The notes under the pieces are model-generated. The model was not told where the DNA came from and ran no database searches. It was given only the letters and a program-made list of their open reading frames with translations. A stretch of 39,239 bases of DNA, from assembly GCA_020444165.1 (NCBI GenBank), contig JAHLLK010000058.1:1-39239 (forward strand), in the 5' to 3' direction. Shown here piece after piece: positions 8,542-16,503 of this stretch. A program made the translations under genes and the position numbers. Position 1 is the stretch's first letter. Every line of letters begins with the position of its first letter. The stretch comes from Deltaproteobacteria bacterium (GTDB lineage: Bacteria > Desulfobacterota > Desulfarculia > Desulfarculales > Desulfarculaceae).

Positions 8542-11500
8542 ATGGACCAGAACAAAAGCGCCGGCCCCTCCGGGGCGGTGATGGTGGTGGGTGGCGGCGT
8601 GGCCGCCATTCAGGCGTCCCTGGACCTGGCCGACAGCGGCTTTTTGGTCCATCTGGTGGAGAAATCCCCGGCCATCGGCGGGGTCATGTCCCAACTGGAC
8701 AAAACCTTCCCCACCAATGACTGCTCCATGTGCATCCTCTCCCCCAAGCTGGTGGAGTGCGGGCGCCACCCCAACATCCGCATCCACACCCAGGCCGAGG
8801 TGCAGAGTCTCGACGGCGGGCCGGGCGACTTCCTGGCCAAGGTGCACCAGCGGGCCCGCTACATCGACCTGGCCAAGTGCATCGCCTGCGGGGCCTGCGC
8901 GGCCAAGTGCCCCAAGAAGCTGCCCGACGAGTACAACGAGGGCCTGAACCAGCGGAAAGCCGCCTACGTGAAGTACCCCCAAGCGGTGCCGCTGAAGTAC
9001 ACCATCGATGCGGACAACTGCATCTATCTACAGAAGGGCAAGTGCCGGGCCTGCGAGAAGTTCTGCCCGGCCGAGGCGGTGAATTTCGCGGATCAGGACC
9101 AGGACCTGGAGCTCCGGATCGGCGCGGTGGTCTTGGCCGCCGGGTTCCGCCCCTTTGACCCCACGCCCATGGTCAACTACTCCTACGCCAACTATCCCAA
9201 CGTGGTCACGGCCCTGGAGTTCGAGCGCATCCTCTCGGCCTCCGGCCCCTGGATGGGCCATTTGGTGCGCCCGGGCGACGGCAAGGAGCCGACCCGTGTG
9301 GCCTGGTTGCAGTGCGTGGGCAGCAGGGACCAGAACCCCTCCTGCCATGCCCACTGCTCCAGCGTGTGCTGCATGTACGCCATCAAGGAGGCGGTGATCG
9401 CCCTGGAGCACGCCCACGGCGGCCTGGAGACCGCCATCTTCTTCATGGACATGCGCACCTACGGCAAGGACTTCGAGCGCACCTACGTGGGGGCCCAGGA
9501 AAAGGGGGTGCGGTTCGTGCGGAGCCGCATCCACACCATCACGGAGCTGGCCAACCAGGATCTGCGCCTGGAGTACGTGACCGAGAGCGGCGAACTGAAG
9601 GCCGAGGACTTTGACCTGGTGGTCTTGAGCCAGGGCCTGGAGATGGACCCGGAAACCTCCCGCCTCTGCCGCGAGCTGGGCCTGGAGCTTTCGGCCGACA
9701 CCGGCTTTGTGCAGAGCAGCAGCTTCGCCCCGGTGGCCACCAGCCGGCCCGGGGTCTACGTGTGCGGCGCCCTGGCCGGGCCCAAGGACATCCCCACCAG
9801 CGTGATGGAGGCCTCGGCCGCCGCCGCGGCCGCGGCCGGCGACCTGGCCGTGGCCCGGGGCACCCAGGTGGAGAAGCCGGTGGACACGCCCCAGCGCGAG
9901 GTGCGGGGCGATCCGCCCCGGGTGGGCGTGTTCGTCTGCTCCTGCGGCATCAACATCGCCGGGGTGGTGGACGTGAAGGAGGTCATGGACTACGCGGCCG
10001 GGCTGCCCGGGGTGGCCTACGTGGAGAACAACCTCTTCACCTGCTCCCAGGACACCCAGGACAAGATGGCCCAGGTGATCCGGGAGCAGAACCTGAACCG
10101 CATCGTGGTGGCGGCCTGCAGCCCGCGCACCCACGAGCCCCTGTTCCAGGAGACCCTGGCCGCGGCCGGGCTGAACAAGTACCTCTTCGAGCTGGCCAAC
10201 ATCCGCAACCAGGGCTCCTGGGTGCACGCCGACGATCCGGAGCGGGCCACCGGCCGGGCCAAGGACCAGGTGCGCATGGCCGTGGCCAAGGCCCGGCTCC
10301 TGGAGCCCCTGTCCGAGGCCGAGCTGACCATCGCCCCCGGCGCCCTGGTCATCGGCGGCGGCCTGGCCGGCATGCACGCGGCCCTGGAGCTGGCCCGCCA
10401 GGGCCACGCCACCCATCTGGTGGAGCGGGACAACGCCCTGGGCGGCAACGCCCGCCAGCTCATCACCACGGCCCAGGGCGAGATGGTGGCCCCCTATCTG
10501 TCCTCGCTGGTGGACCAGGTGTCGGCCGATCCCCGCATCACCGTGCATCTGGGCGCGGAGGTAGCCGCGGTCAAGGGCTTCGTGGGCAACTTCCAGACCT
10601 TGCTCAGCAGCCCGGCCGGGCAGAAAGAGCTGGAGCACGGGGTGGCCGTGTTGGCCATCGGCGCCCGGGAGAGCCGACCCACCGAGTACCTCTATGGCCG
10701 GCACCCCGCCGTCCGGACCCATCTGGAGATGGACGCGGCCCTGGCCACCGGCGAGCTGGACCCGGCCCGGGTGCAGAACGCGGTGTTCATCCAGTGCGTG
10801 GGCTCCCGCGAGCCGGAGCGGCCCTACTGCTCCAAGGTCTGCTGCACCCACGCGGTGGAGAACGCCCTGACCCTCAAAAAAGCCAACCCCGCGGCCCGGG
10901 TGACCATCCTCTACCGGGACATGCGCACTTTTGGTCATCGCGAGCTGTTGTACAAGGAAGCCCGGGCCCGGGGGGTTCTCTTCATCCGTTACGAAGTGGA
11001 CCACAAACCCGTGGTGGAAGCCAAGGGCGACGGCCTCGAGGTGCGGGTCAAGGACCACATCCTGGGCCGCGAGGTGGCCCTTGCGGCCGATCTCTTGGTC
11101 CTGGCCGCGGCCATCGAGAGCCGCCGCGACGAGGCCCTGGCCCAGATGTTCAAAGTGCCCCTGGACCAGGACGGCTGGCTGTTGGAAGCCCACGTGAAGC
11201 TCCGGCCGGTGGACTTCGCCACCGACGGCGTGTTCATGGCCGGCCTGGCCCACTATCCCAAGCCCATCGAGGAAGCCGTGGCCCAGGCCCAGGCCGCGGC
11301 GGGCCGCGCCGCCACGGTGCTGTCCCGCCACGAGATGCGCCTGCCCGGCACGGTGGCCGCCATCGACCAGAAAAAATGCGTGGGCTGCGGGGTGTGCTGG
11401 ACCATCTGCCCCTACCAGGCGGTGAGCCAGGACGATAACGGCTTGGCCGTGGTGAACGAGGCGCTGTGCAAGGGCTGCGGCACCTGCGTGGCCTCGTGCC

Positions 11501-11586
11501 GCTCCGGCGCGCCCAACCTGCGGGGCTTCAGCAACCAGGACGTTCTGGCCCAGGTTACCGCCATGTTGGAGGAACGCCGCGCCTGA
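8542..11586 (+). CDS. hdrA: Tandem HdrA-type flavin/iron-sulfur protein (BamE-like)
   Basis: A 1014-residue protein built from two HdrA-like halves. Half one (1-440) has an FAD Rossmann motif (VVGGGVAAIQ, 15-24), the HdrA cysteine loop NDCSMCILSPKLVECGRHPN (C61, C64, C73), two [4Fe-4S] sites (C113, C116, C119, C123; C160, C168, C171, C175) and the QCVGSR...CC block. Half two (about 460-1014) starts with the HdrA N-terminal domain (VGVFVCSCGINIAGVVDV), has a second FAD motif (VIGGGLAGMHAALELA), a second QCVGSR...CC block and a C-terminal 2x[4Fe-4S] ferredoxin (C946-C956, C976-C986). The second flavin site lacks the cysteine loop. HdrA flavins perform electron bifurcation; duplicated forms include BamE. 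ATG 8542 has AAGGAG 8 nt upstream. It is cytoplasmic and is expected to complex with the flanking MvhD and HdrD. Confidence 0.93.
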   Translation: MDQNKSAGPSGAVMVVGGGVAAIQASLDLADSGFLVHLVEKSPAIGGVMSQLDKTFPTNDCSMCILSPKLVECGRHPNIRIHTQAEVQSLDGGPGDFLAKVHQRARYIDLAKCIACGACAAKCPKKLPDEYNEGLNQRKAAYVKYPQAVPLKYTIDADNCIYLQKGKCRACEKFCPAEAVNFADQDQDLELRIGAVVLAAGFRPFDPTPMVNYSYANYPNVVTALEFERILSASGPWMGHLVRPGDGKEPTRVAWLQCVGSRDQNPSCHAHCSSVCCMYAIKEAVIALEHAHGGLETAIFFMDMRTYGKDFERTYVGAQEKGVRFVRSRIHTITELANQDLRLEYVTESGELKAEDFDLVVLSQGLEMDPETSRLCRELGLELSADTGFVQSSSFAPVATSRPGVYVCGALAGPKDIPTSVMEASAAAAAAAGDLAVARGTQVEKPVDTPQREVRGDPPRVGVFVCSCGINIAGVVDVKEVMDYAAGLPGVAYVENNLFTCSQDTQDKMAQVIREQNLNRIVVAACSPRTHEPLFQETLAAAGLNKYLFELANIRNQGSWVHADDPERATGRAKDQVRMAVAKARLLEPLSEAELTIAPGALVIGGGLAGMHAALELARQGHATHLVERDNALGGNARQLITTAQGEMVAPYLSSLVDQVSADPRITVHLGAEVAAVKGFVGNFQTLLSSPAGQKELEHGVAVLAIGARESRPTEYLYGRHPAVRTHLEMDAALATGELDPARVQNAVFIQCVGSREPERPYCSKVCCTHAVENALTLKKANPAARVTILYRDMRTFGHRELLYKEARARGVLFIRYEVDHKPVVEAKGDGLEVRVKDHILGREVALAADLLVLAAAIESRRDEALAQMFKVPLDQDGWLLEAHVKLRPVDFATDGVFMAGLAHYPKPIEEAVAQAQAAAGRAATVLSRHEMRLPGTVAAIDQKKCVGCGVCWTICPYQAVSQDDNGLAVVNEALCKGCGTCVASCRSGAPNLRGFSNQDVLAQVTAMLEERRA

Positions 11587-11587
11587 C

Positions 11588-11704
11588 CCCCGGCCGCGTC
11601 CGAAACGAGGCCCTTGCCTGGCGGTGTGGAGAGACGAGCCATGGGATATCCCGGAGAAACGCTTGAGGAGCCAGGCAAGGGCCTCTCACCAATCGCGGCC
11701 GGGG
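11588..11704 (+). other. 117-nt double-stem inverted repeat inside the hdr operon
   Basis: Between hdrA and the second mvhD lies a nearly perfect long hairpin. The outer stem CCCCGGCCGCG/CGCGGCCGGGG (11588-11598 with 11694-11704) is 11 bp and perfect. A symmetric 8x8 internal loop follows, then a perfect 16-bp inner stem (11607-11622 with 11670-11685) closing a 47-nt loop. That loop holds the small hairpin GGG-ATAT-CCC. There is no T-tract, so it is not a standard terminator. It ends 29 nt before the mvhD start. I recognise no riboswitch class in it. It could be an mRNA-stability or processing element, an undescribed regulatory RNA, or a MITE-like insertion. Confidence 0.6.
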
Positions 11705-11733
11705 CTCATCTCATGTGGTTAAGGAGATAGGAC

Positions 11734-12174
11734 ATGGAAACCCAAAAAGACTTCGAGCCGGTCATCGCGGCGTTCTTCTGCAACTGGTGCACCTATGGCG
11801 GTGCGGACCTGGCCGGGGTGAGCCGTCTGCAATACCCCCCCAACATCCGGGCCATCCGCATCCCCTGCACCGGCCGCATGAGCCCCAAATTCGTGCTGGC
11901 CGCCCTCAGGCAGGGCGCCGACGGGGTTTGGGTCAGCGGCTGCCATCCGGGCGACTGCCACTACATCGAGGGCAACCTCTTTGCCCGGCGGCGTTTCACC
12001 ATTTTGAAAAACCTTTTGGAGTACGTGGGCTTGGAACCGGGCCGCCTCCATTTCAGTTGGATCTCCTCGGCCGAGGCCACCAAGTTCCAGGAAACCGTGA
12101 TCCAGGTGACCGAGGCGGTGCGCCAATTGGGCCCGGCCAAAATCATGTTGAAGAAAATCGGGCGGGTGGCCTGA
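11734..12174 (+). CDS. mvhD: Second MvhD/FrhD-like iron-sulfur subunit
   Basis: A 146-residue MvhD-family protein with the canonical cysteine set: FFCNWCTYGGADLAG (C16, C19), PCTGR (C45) and GCHPGDCHY (C70, C75). It is closer to the family consensus than the copy at 8075. Both copies share the RLQYPPN block, so they are paralogues but have clearly diverged. Presumably each docks to a different HdrA half or partner; this is inference. All-cysteine, no selenocysteine codon. The ribosome-binding site AAGGAGATAGG lies just before ATG 11734. It is separated from hdrA by the long inverted repeat at 11588-11704. Confidence 0.9.
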   Translation: METQKDFEPVIAAFFCNWCTYGGADLAGVSRLQYPPNIRAIRIPCTGRMSPKFVLAALRQGADGVWVSGCHPGDCHYIEGNLFARRRFTILKNLLEYVGLEPGRLHFSWISSAEATKFQETVIQVTEAVRQLGPAKIMLKKIGRVA

Positions 12175-12251
12175 GCGCCTGCCTTATCTGATCGAGGAAT
12201 CTCAACACCACCCTTCCGCGGGGAGCGCCGCGGCGAGAGGAGGAGGCTCCC

Positions 12252-13574
12252 ATGAGCGAGAGCATCAAACCGCAAACCCTGCCCGAAGAGGCCAAGGAGA
12301 AGCTGGCCGGGCTCAACCTTAACCTCTGCCTCACCTGCGGCACTTGCGCCGGCGGCTGCCCCATCACCGGCCTGGAGCGCCTGAACGGCATGGACGTGCG
12401 GAAGATCTTCCGCATGCTGGCCCTCGGCATGCTGGACGAGGCGGTGGCCTCGGAGTTCCCCTGGTTCTGCACCGGCTGCGGCCGCTGCGCCGCGGCCTGC
12501 CCCATGGACCTGGACACCCCGTCCATCATGGGCTACCTGAAGCACCTCCGCCCCCGGGACCAGGTGCCCGGCGTCCTGCACAAAGGCGTGGAGAACGTGC
12601 TGAACACCGGCAACAACATGGCCATCCCCAAGGATGACTACCTGATGACCATGGCCGATCTGGGCAACGAGATGGCCGAGGACTGCTGCCCCGGCTTCTA
12701 CGTGCCGGTGGACAAGGTGGGTGCCGACGTCCTGTTCTACCCCAACTCCAAAGAGGTCTACGGCGACTTCGAGGACATGTACTGGTGGTGGAAGATCTTC
12801 TACTCGGCCCACGAAAACTGGACCATCCCCTCGGAGAACTGGGAGGCCGTGGACTGGGGCCTGTTCACCGGCAACTACGAGGCCACCCGCATCCTGGCCC
12901 AGCGCAAGATCGACATGATGAAGAGCCACAACATCGGCAAGCTGATCATGCCCGACTGCGGCGGCGGGTCCTATGGCTGCCGCCTGGGGATGAAGGCCTG
13001 CCAGATCGATGACCCGTCCAACACCATCAACTACGTGTACCTCTACGAGTACTTGATGAACCTCATCAAGACCGGCCGCATCAAGCTGGACAAGAGCGTC
13101 AACGCGGGCAAGACCTTCACCTGGCACGACTCCTGTAAGCACGGCCGCGAGCTGGAGCGCCATTACGGCCACGGCTACTTCGAGGAGCCGCGTTGGATCA
13201 TCGAGCAGTGCGTGGACAACTTCGTGGACATGGAGCCCAACCGCATGAACTCCTTCTGCTGCGGGGCCGGCGGCGGCAACTGGCCCATGCCCTATGAGAA
13301 GGAGTCAGCCTTCCACGGGCGCAAGAAGTACGAGTCCATCGTGAACAGCGGGGCCAACGTGGTGGTGGTGGCCTGCTCCAACTGCCACGACCAGATCATG
13401 AAGCGCTATCCCAAGTTCTACGAGTGCAACTACGAAGTTAAGTACATCTGGGAACTGGTGGCCGACTCCCTGGTGCTGGAGCCCTGGAACGACGAGGAAG
13501 TGGCCCAGGCCGAGGCCGAAGCCGCGGCGCAGTGGGAGCGCCTGGGCATCGATCCCGACGCGGGTTACGAATAA
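12252..13574 (+). CDS. HdrD/DsrK-like (CCG-domain) iron-sulfur protein (BamD-like)
   Basis: A 440-residue HdrC-HdrB fusion, as in HdrD, HmcF, DsrK and BamD. The N-terminus has two [4Fe-4S] motifs (C26-x2-C29-x2-C32-x3-C36-P and C73-x2-C76-x2-C79-x3-C83-P). The C-terminal CCG domain has C295, the paired C336-C337 in FCCGAGGG and C375-x2-C378 (CSNCH), a complete noncubane-cluster site. The first CCG repeat is degenerate (PDCGGGSYGC, C236 and C243), as in several HdrD relatives. No membrane segment is present, so it is a soluble partner of HdrA. It probably passes electrons to or from a thiol/disulfide, quinone-linked or enzyme partner. AGAGGAGGAGG precedes ATG 12252, after a CCGCGG hairpin at 12216-12233. 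It is the last gene of the operon. Confidence 0.88.
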   Translation: MSESIKPQTLPEEAKEKLAGLNLNLCLTCGTCAGGCPITGLERLNGMDVRKIFRMLALGMLDEAVASEFPWFCTGCGRCAAACPMDLDTPSIMGYLKHLRPRDQVPGVLHKGVENVLNTGNNMAIPKDDYLMTMADLGNEMAEDCCPGFYVPVDKVGADVLFYPNSKEVYGDFEDMYWWWKIFYSAHENWTIPSENWEAVDWGLFTGNYEATRILAQRKIDMMKSHNIGKLIMPDCGGGSYGCRLGMKACQIDDPSNTINYVYLYEYLMNLIKTGRIKLDKSVNAGKTFTWHDSCKHGRELERHYGHGYFEEPRWIIEQCVDNFVDMEPNRMNSFCCGAGGGNWPMPYEKESAFHGRKKYESIVNSGANVVVVACSNCHDQIMKRYPKFYECNYEVKYIWELVADSLVLEPWNDEEVAQAEAEAAAQWERLGIDPDAGYE

Positions 13575-13624
13575 GCCACGAAGACGCGAGGGGCGGAGCA
13601 CACCCGCCCAGCTGCATGAAAAAA

Positions 13625-13796
13625 CCTGGTCGGCTGTTGAAAAACAGCCTACCAGGCGCGCCAGGGATGGCGCGCCAAATTGCGTAGCTCTGCTAAAGCA
13701 TGCAATTTGGCTAACTTGACAAAACCACGCTTTTGTCAAGTTCGATTGAAAAGGCCATGGAGGGACTTTTTCAACATCCTGCTAGGGTTTACCAGG
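13625..13796 (+). repeat. Multi-hairpin repeat element R1
   Basis: First of four related elements. In order: hairpin 0 (CCTGGT + GGCTGTT, GAAA tetraloop, 13625-13656); hairpin A (GGCGCGCC twice around AGGGAT, 13655-13676); hairpin B (AAATTGC/GCAATTT, 13677-13708); hairpin C (AACTTGACAAAA, loop CCACGC, TTTTGTCAAGTT, 13713-13742); hairpin D (imperfect TTGAAAAGG/CTTTTTCAA, about 13745-13775). The unit is bracketed by TGTTGAAAAA (13635-13644) and TTTTTCAACA (13767-13776), and outside that by CCTGGT and ACCAGG. It lies downstream of the hdrD-like gene and just before the terminator at 13837. Confidence 0.85.
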
Positions 13797-13836
13797 CGGG
13801 AGGGGATCTCGGTTCTCCCCGGCCCGCCGTCTCCCC

Positions 13837-13870
13837 AGCTCCCGGGCTTTGGCCCGGGAGCTTTCTTTTT
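13837..13870 (+). terminator. Strong rho-independent terminator
   Basis: A perfect 11-bp stem AGCTCCCGGGC/GCCCGGGAGCT with a 4-nt loop is followed by TTCTTTTT. It is the first good terminator after the hdr operon, so repeat R1 would be part of that transcript's 3' end unless an earlier signal acts. Confidence 0.85.
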
Positions 13871-14772
13871 GGGCGGCGGGCCGGGGCGGGGGACCCGGAG
13901 GGGTGACCAAGGGGTTGCACAGGGCGGGAGGCTGCAAAAAGAGGTGGTGAATAACGGGAGGGCTCCGCTGCGGTTCTGCCGGGTTGGGCCGCCCCGCCGG
14001 GGGTTGGCGGGAGGCGGGCGGGGAAAGAGCCCGCGGCCAAAGGGGCGGACCAGCGGGCGGAGTGGTTTTCCCGGCCCTACCGGTAGTTGGGCGACAGGCT
14101 GGAAAAGAGGTTGTCAGGGAATGGGTTGGCGCCGGCGCATACTTCCCTGGTTTCGGCGGGACGTGCGGAGTCAGCGAGGTACCGCCGGGAGCAGAGCACG
14201 CGGGCGCGGGCCAGAATCCCGGCCGCGGGGTGGTTCCGCGGGACCACCCGGAGGACGGGCGGCCGGGGCGAGGCCTTGGCGGGCTGGCGGTTGCCGGGCC
14301 GTGACGCGGAAGCGGTGCGGTTGCCAGGTTCCCCTGCCCTGGCAGGCGGTTGGAAGACAGCCGGCGGGGAAACCCTGCCGACCGCGTCGCGTGCTTCTCC
14401 GCTGCTTCCCGCTAGCCGGGCTGGGCTGAGCGGGGCGCCCCCTTTTCCCCACCAAAAAATTCTGGCCGGCGTGCTCGGCAGAAAGTCGCGTCCGGGGCGT
14501 CAATCCCCTCGCCATTCTTGCCCGGGCCAACCCCTGGGGAGCCCAGCCGTTGCCGCCCTCCCCCCCTGCGGGCGGGCCGGAGTGGGCGTGGAGGCCTCCC
14601 CAGGCCGCACTCACCGCCGAAAGCCCTCCTTGGCGGGGGAGGTGACGAGGTGGGGCCACCGCCGCCCCAGGTTTCGCGCCCGCACCCCGCCTGCCGGAGC
14701 ACCGCGGCGCTCCGCCCAGCCTCGCTCACCCGCCCCCCGCCCTTTGATGAATCCCGACCCCTCGGGGCCGGG
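13871..14772. other. About 900 bp GC-rich spacer without a credible gene
   Basis: All open frames here are Gly/Arg/Pro-rich and overlap on both strands with no family features, so I call no gene. Several hairpins stand out: GCGGGC/GCCCGC (14014-14034), the palindrome CTACCGGTAG (14077-14086), a 22-nt near-perfect palindrome at 14228-14249, and TGCCAGG/CCTGGCA (14322-14344). They might belong to a noncoding RNA or be decayed sequence; I match no known RNA family. Confidence 0.4.
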
Positions 14773-15108
14773 CTAAATCTCCACCACCGGCAGCGGCGCC
14801 CCGCAGGCGTCGCAGGCCGTTGCCGCGCTGGACTGCTCCTGTTCGCAGGCGGGACAGTTGACCCGCGGCGGCTCCTTGGCAATGGAGATCTTCACCGTGG
14901 TGTTGCGGTCGATGAACACCACGCCCTTGGGCTTGGTGGACTCGACCCGGAGAAGCATGTTCCCGAACATTATGTTGTCCTGGGCCTGCATGCGCTTGCC
15001 CACCAGGGCGCTTATGAATTCCTTGCCGCTGGCCTTGAGCTCCTGGGCATCCTGCGGGCCCACTTCCAAAGCCACCTTCTTGCCCTTGACCGCTTCGACT
15101 TCCGGCAT
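14773..15108 (-). CDS. Small protein with Cdc48-domain-2-like fold and zinc ribbon
   Basis: A 111-residue protein. The C-terminus has a zinc-ribbon pair, CPAC then CDACG, separated by about 12 residues. The first 75 residues (LVGKRMQAQDNIMFG, then VESTKPKGVVFIDRNTT) read like the second N-terminal substrate-binding subdomain of Cdc48/VAT, which has 'V..T.P.GVV.I...T.I' at the same place. That similarity is by eye and tentative. It may be a small adaptor. ATG 15108 has GGGAGGG 5 nt upstream. No conserved neighbours suggest a pathway. Confidence 0.65.
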   Translation of the reverse strand: MPEVEAVKGKKVALEVGPQDAQELKASGKEFISALVGKRMQAQDNIMFGNMLLRVESTKPKGVVFIDRNTTVKISIAKEPPRVNCPACEQEQSSAATACDACGAPLPVVEI

Positions 15109-15572
15109 GCTTTCCCTCCCCTCGTGTGTTTGCCAGCACCTCCGCCCGGCCCGGCGGGCCGGCGGATCCCCCCCGGCCCCTGCCCGCGGCCGAGGCTCGC
15201 CGCTTCCCGGCCGCAGATGGGTCGTAATGCGTGATAAAGGGCGGTTAAGGGTGCGTCGCGGTAGGGTAAGCCAGGTTTAGCGCAGCGCAGGAAAGACAGC
15301 GTCGCTTCACATGGGTTAGCCGGGCGCCCGGCTCAGGTTTCGCGCGGAACAACGTAGCGCCGCCCCCGCTGTTTCTGGTGCAGGGAAGCGGTTGGGTTCT
15401 CTACCTTAGATTTTTGCATGCCCCGGGGGAGCCGGGCAAGGGGTTTCGAAGATGGGAATGCCCATTCTGAAACAAAGAGAGGCTACCGCCGCCCCCACCG
15501 CCCCCAGCCCCCAGCCGCCCGCGGGACGGCCCTGGCCGGGTCCGGCAGTCCGGCCCCGACCAGGTTCGCCTC
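15109..15572. other. 464-bp spacer, no gene seen
   Basis: Contains only short arginine/proline-rich frames. An imperfect hairpin with ATGGG/CCCAT at its core lies around 15447-15473, where a transcript of the transglutaminase-like gene would end on the minus strand, but it lacks a T-tract. Confidence 0.3.
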
Positions 15573-16241
15573 TCAAGCCGGGGACAACTCCAGGCCGATG
15601 CGCCCCCAGGCCCGGCGGTTGACGTAACGGCACAGGGCCCGGGCCAGGGAATCGGGCAGCAGGCTGTTGCCCACGTCGTCGCCGATCGCCTGGTCCAGGT
15701 CGGGGTGAATGGTCACCTCGCCCATAAGGTGCTCGCCGTACAGGCGGTCCTGGCGCGCGGCGCTCCATTCGATGCCCCAAGGCACGCCCAGGGGACGGAA
15801 AAGGGCGTCATAGGTGGCTTGGTCCAGGGTGGGCTCGGCCAGGCTCCAGGCGCCATCCAGCCAGACCTGCACCAGGCAGTGGTGGAAAGGGTGGTTGATG
15901 AGGCGGAACAGCCAGCCCAGGTAAGGCTGCATGAACCAGCGGCTCACCGGGACCGAGCCGAAACGGGCCGGGATGCCGTTGGCCCGCAACAGGGCCACCA
16001 GGAGCAGGGACTTGTTGAAGCAGGCCCCATAGCCCTTGGCCAGGGTCTCCGAGGCCTGGACTTGCACCAGATCAAAGCCAAAGGGGATCTGGTCGCGGAC
16101 GAACCGGAAGGTCCGGCGGGCCAAATCCTCCGGGGTGGCGGCTTGGTTGGCCAGGGCCGCGGCTTGCCGGCGGATGGCGGGATGCTCCAGATCACAGAAA
16201 TGGGTAGGCTGGGTGTCAATCTTGGCGGTAGCGGGGATCAT
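15573..16241 (-). CDS. Transglutaminase-like (TGc) domain protein
   Basis: A 222-residue cytoplasmic protein of the transglutaminase-like/cysteine-protease superfamily. The catalytic triad is readable: Cys in KGYGACFNKSLLLVALLRA, His in NHPFHHCLVQVWLDGAWS and Asp in LAEPTLDQATYD, with the usual GIPARFG between Cys and His. The substrate is unknown; bacterial members are often peptidases or amidases. There is no signal peptide. ATG 16241 has AAAGGAG 8 nt upstream and a promoter-like TTGACA further up with an overlapping small palindrome, so it is probably regulated and monocistronic. Confidence 0.8.
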   Translation of the reverse strand: MIPATAKIDTQPTHFCDLEHPAIRRQAAALANQAATPEDLARRTFRFVRDQIPFGFDLVQVQASETLAKGYGACFNKSLLLVALLRANGIPARFGSVPVSRWFMQPYLGWLFRLINHPFHHCLVQVWLDGAWSLAEPTLDQATYDALFRPLGVPWGIEWSAARQDRLYGEHLMGEVTIHPDLDQAIGDDVGNSLLPDSLARALCRYVNRRAWGRIGLELSPA

Positions 16242-16264
16242 GACGGGCTCCTTTCGTAACGGTC

Positions 16265-16305
16265 GTTGTATAACAACTGTTATTTTAACCCGCCGCCCCT
16301 GTCAA
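16265..16305 (-). promoter_or_regulatory. Promoter and palindromic operator of the transglutaminase-like gene
   Basis: On the minus strand a perfect TTGACA (16300-16305) is followed by an AT-rich region containing TAAAAT and TAACAG. The palindrome GTTGTATAACAAC (16265-16277) lies just downstream, a typical repressor position. The -10 cannot be fixed. Confidence 0.5.
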
Positions 16306-16503
16306 GGAAAAAACATCCCGGGGGAGCGGGCCGGTGGGGGAGGCCCCGCCGCCCAGGAGCTTGTCGGTGTTAATGGGCCAGGGCCTTCTTGGCCGTTTCC
16401 CATGTTCGGAAAGAATCACGGGCTGAAGATAGCTATTGCTCAGCCAATGAAAGCCACCAAGTTTTTTTGGGGAAAGCAACTGGGGGAAAACCCCTTTTGA
16501 GGC

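Noticed and set aside
9028..11331. 767-codon open frame on the minus strand opposite hdrA
   Set aside because: It is a shadow of a GC-rich gene: His/Gly/Leu-rich, no family features, entirely opposite an unmistakable HdrA.
11588..11704. Reading the hdrA-mvhD inverted repeat as an intrinsic terminator
   Set aside because: No T-tract follows either stem, and downstream genes of the same operon lie within 30 nt.
8075..12174. Selenocysteine in either MvhD protein
   Set aside because: All family cysteine positions are Cys codons and neither frame contains an internal TGA.
13680..14429. 249-codon plus-strand open frame in the GC-rich spacer
   Set aside because: It runs through repeat R1 and the terminator; Gly/Arg-rich, no ribosome-binding site and no conserved motif.
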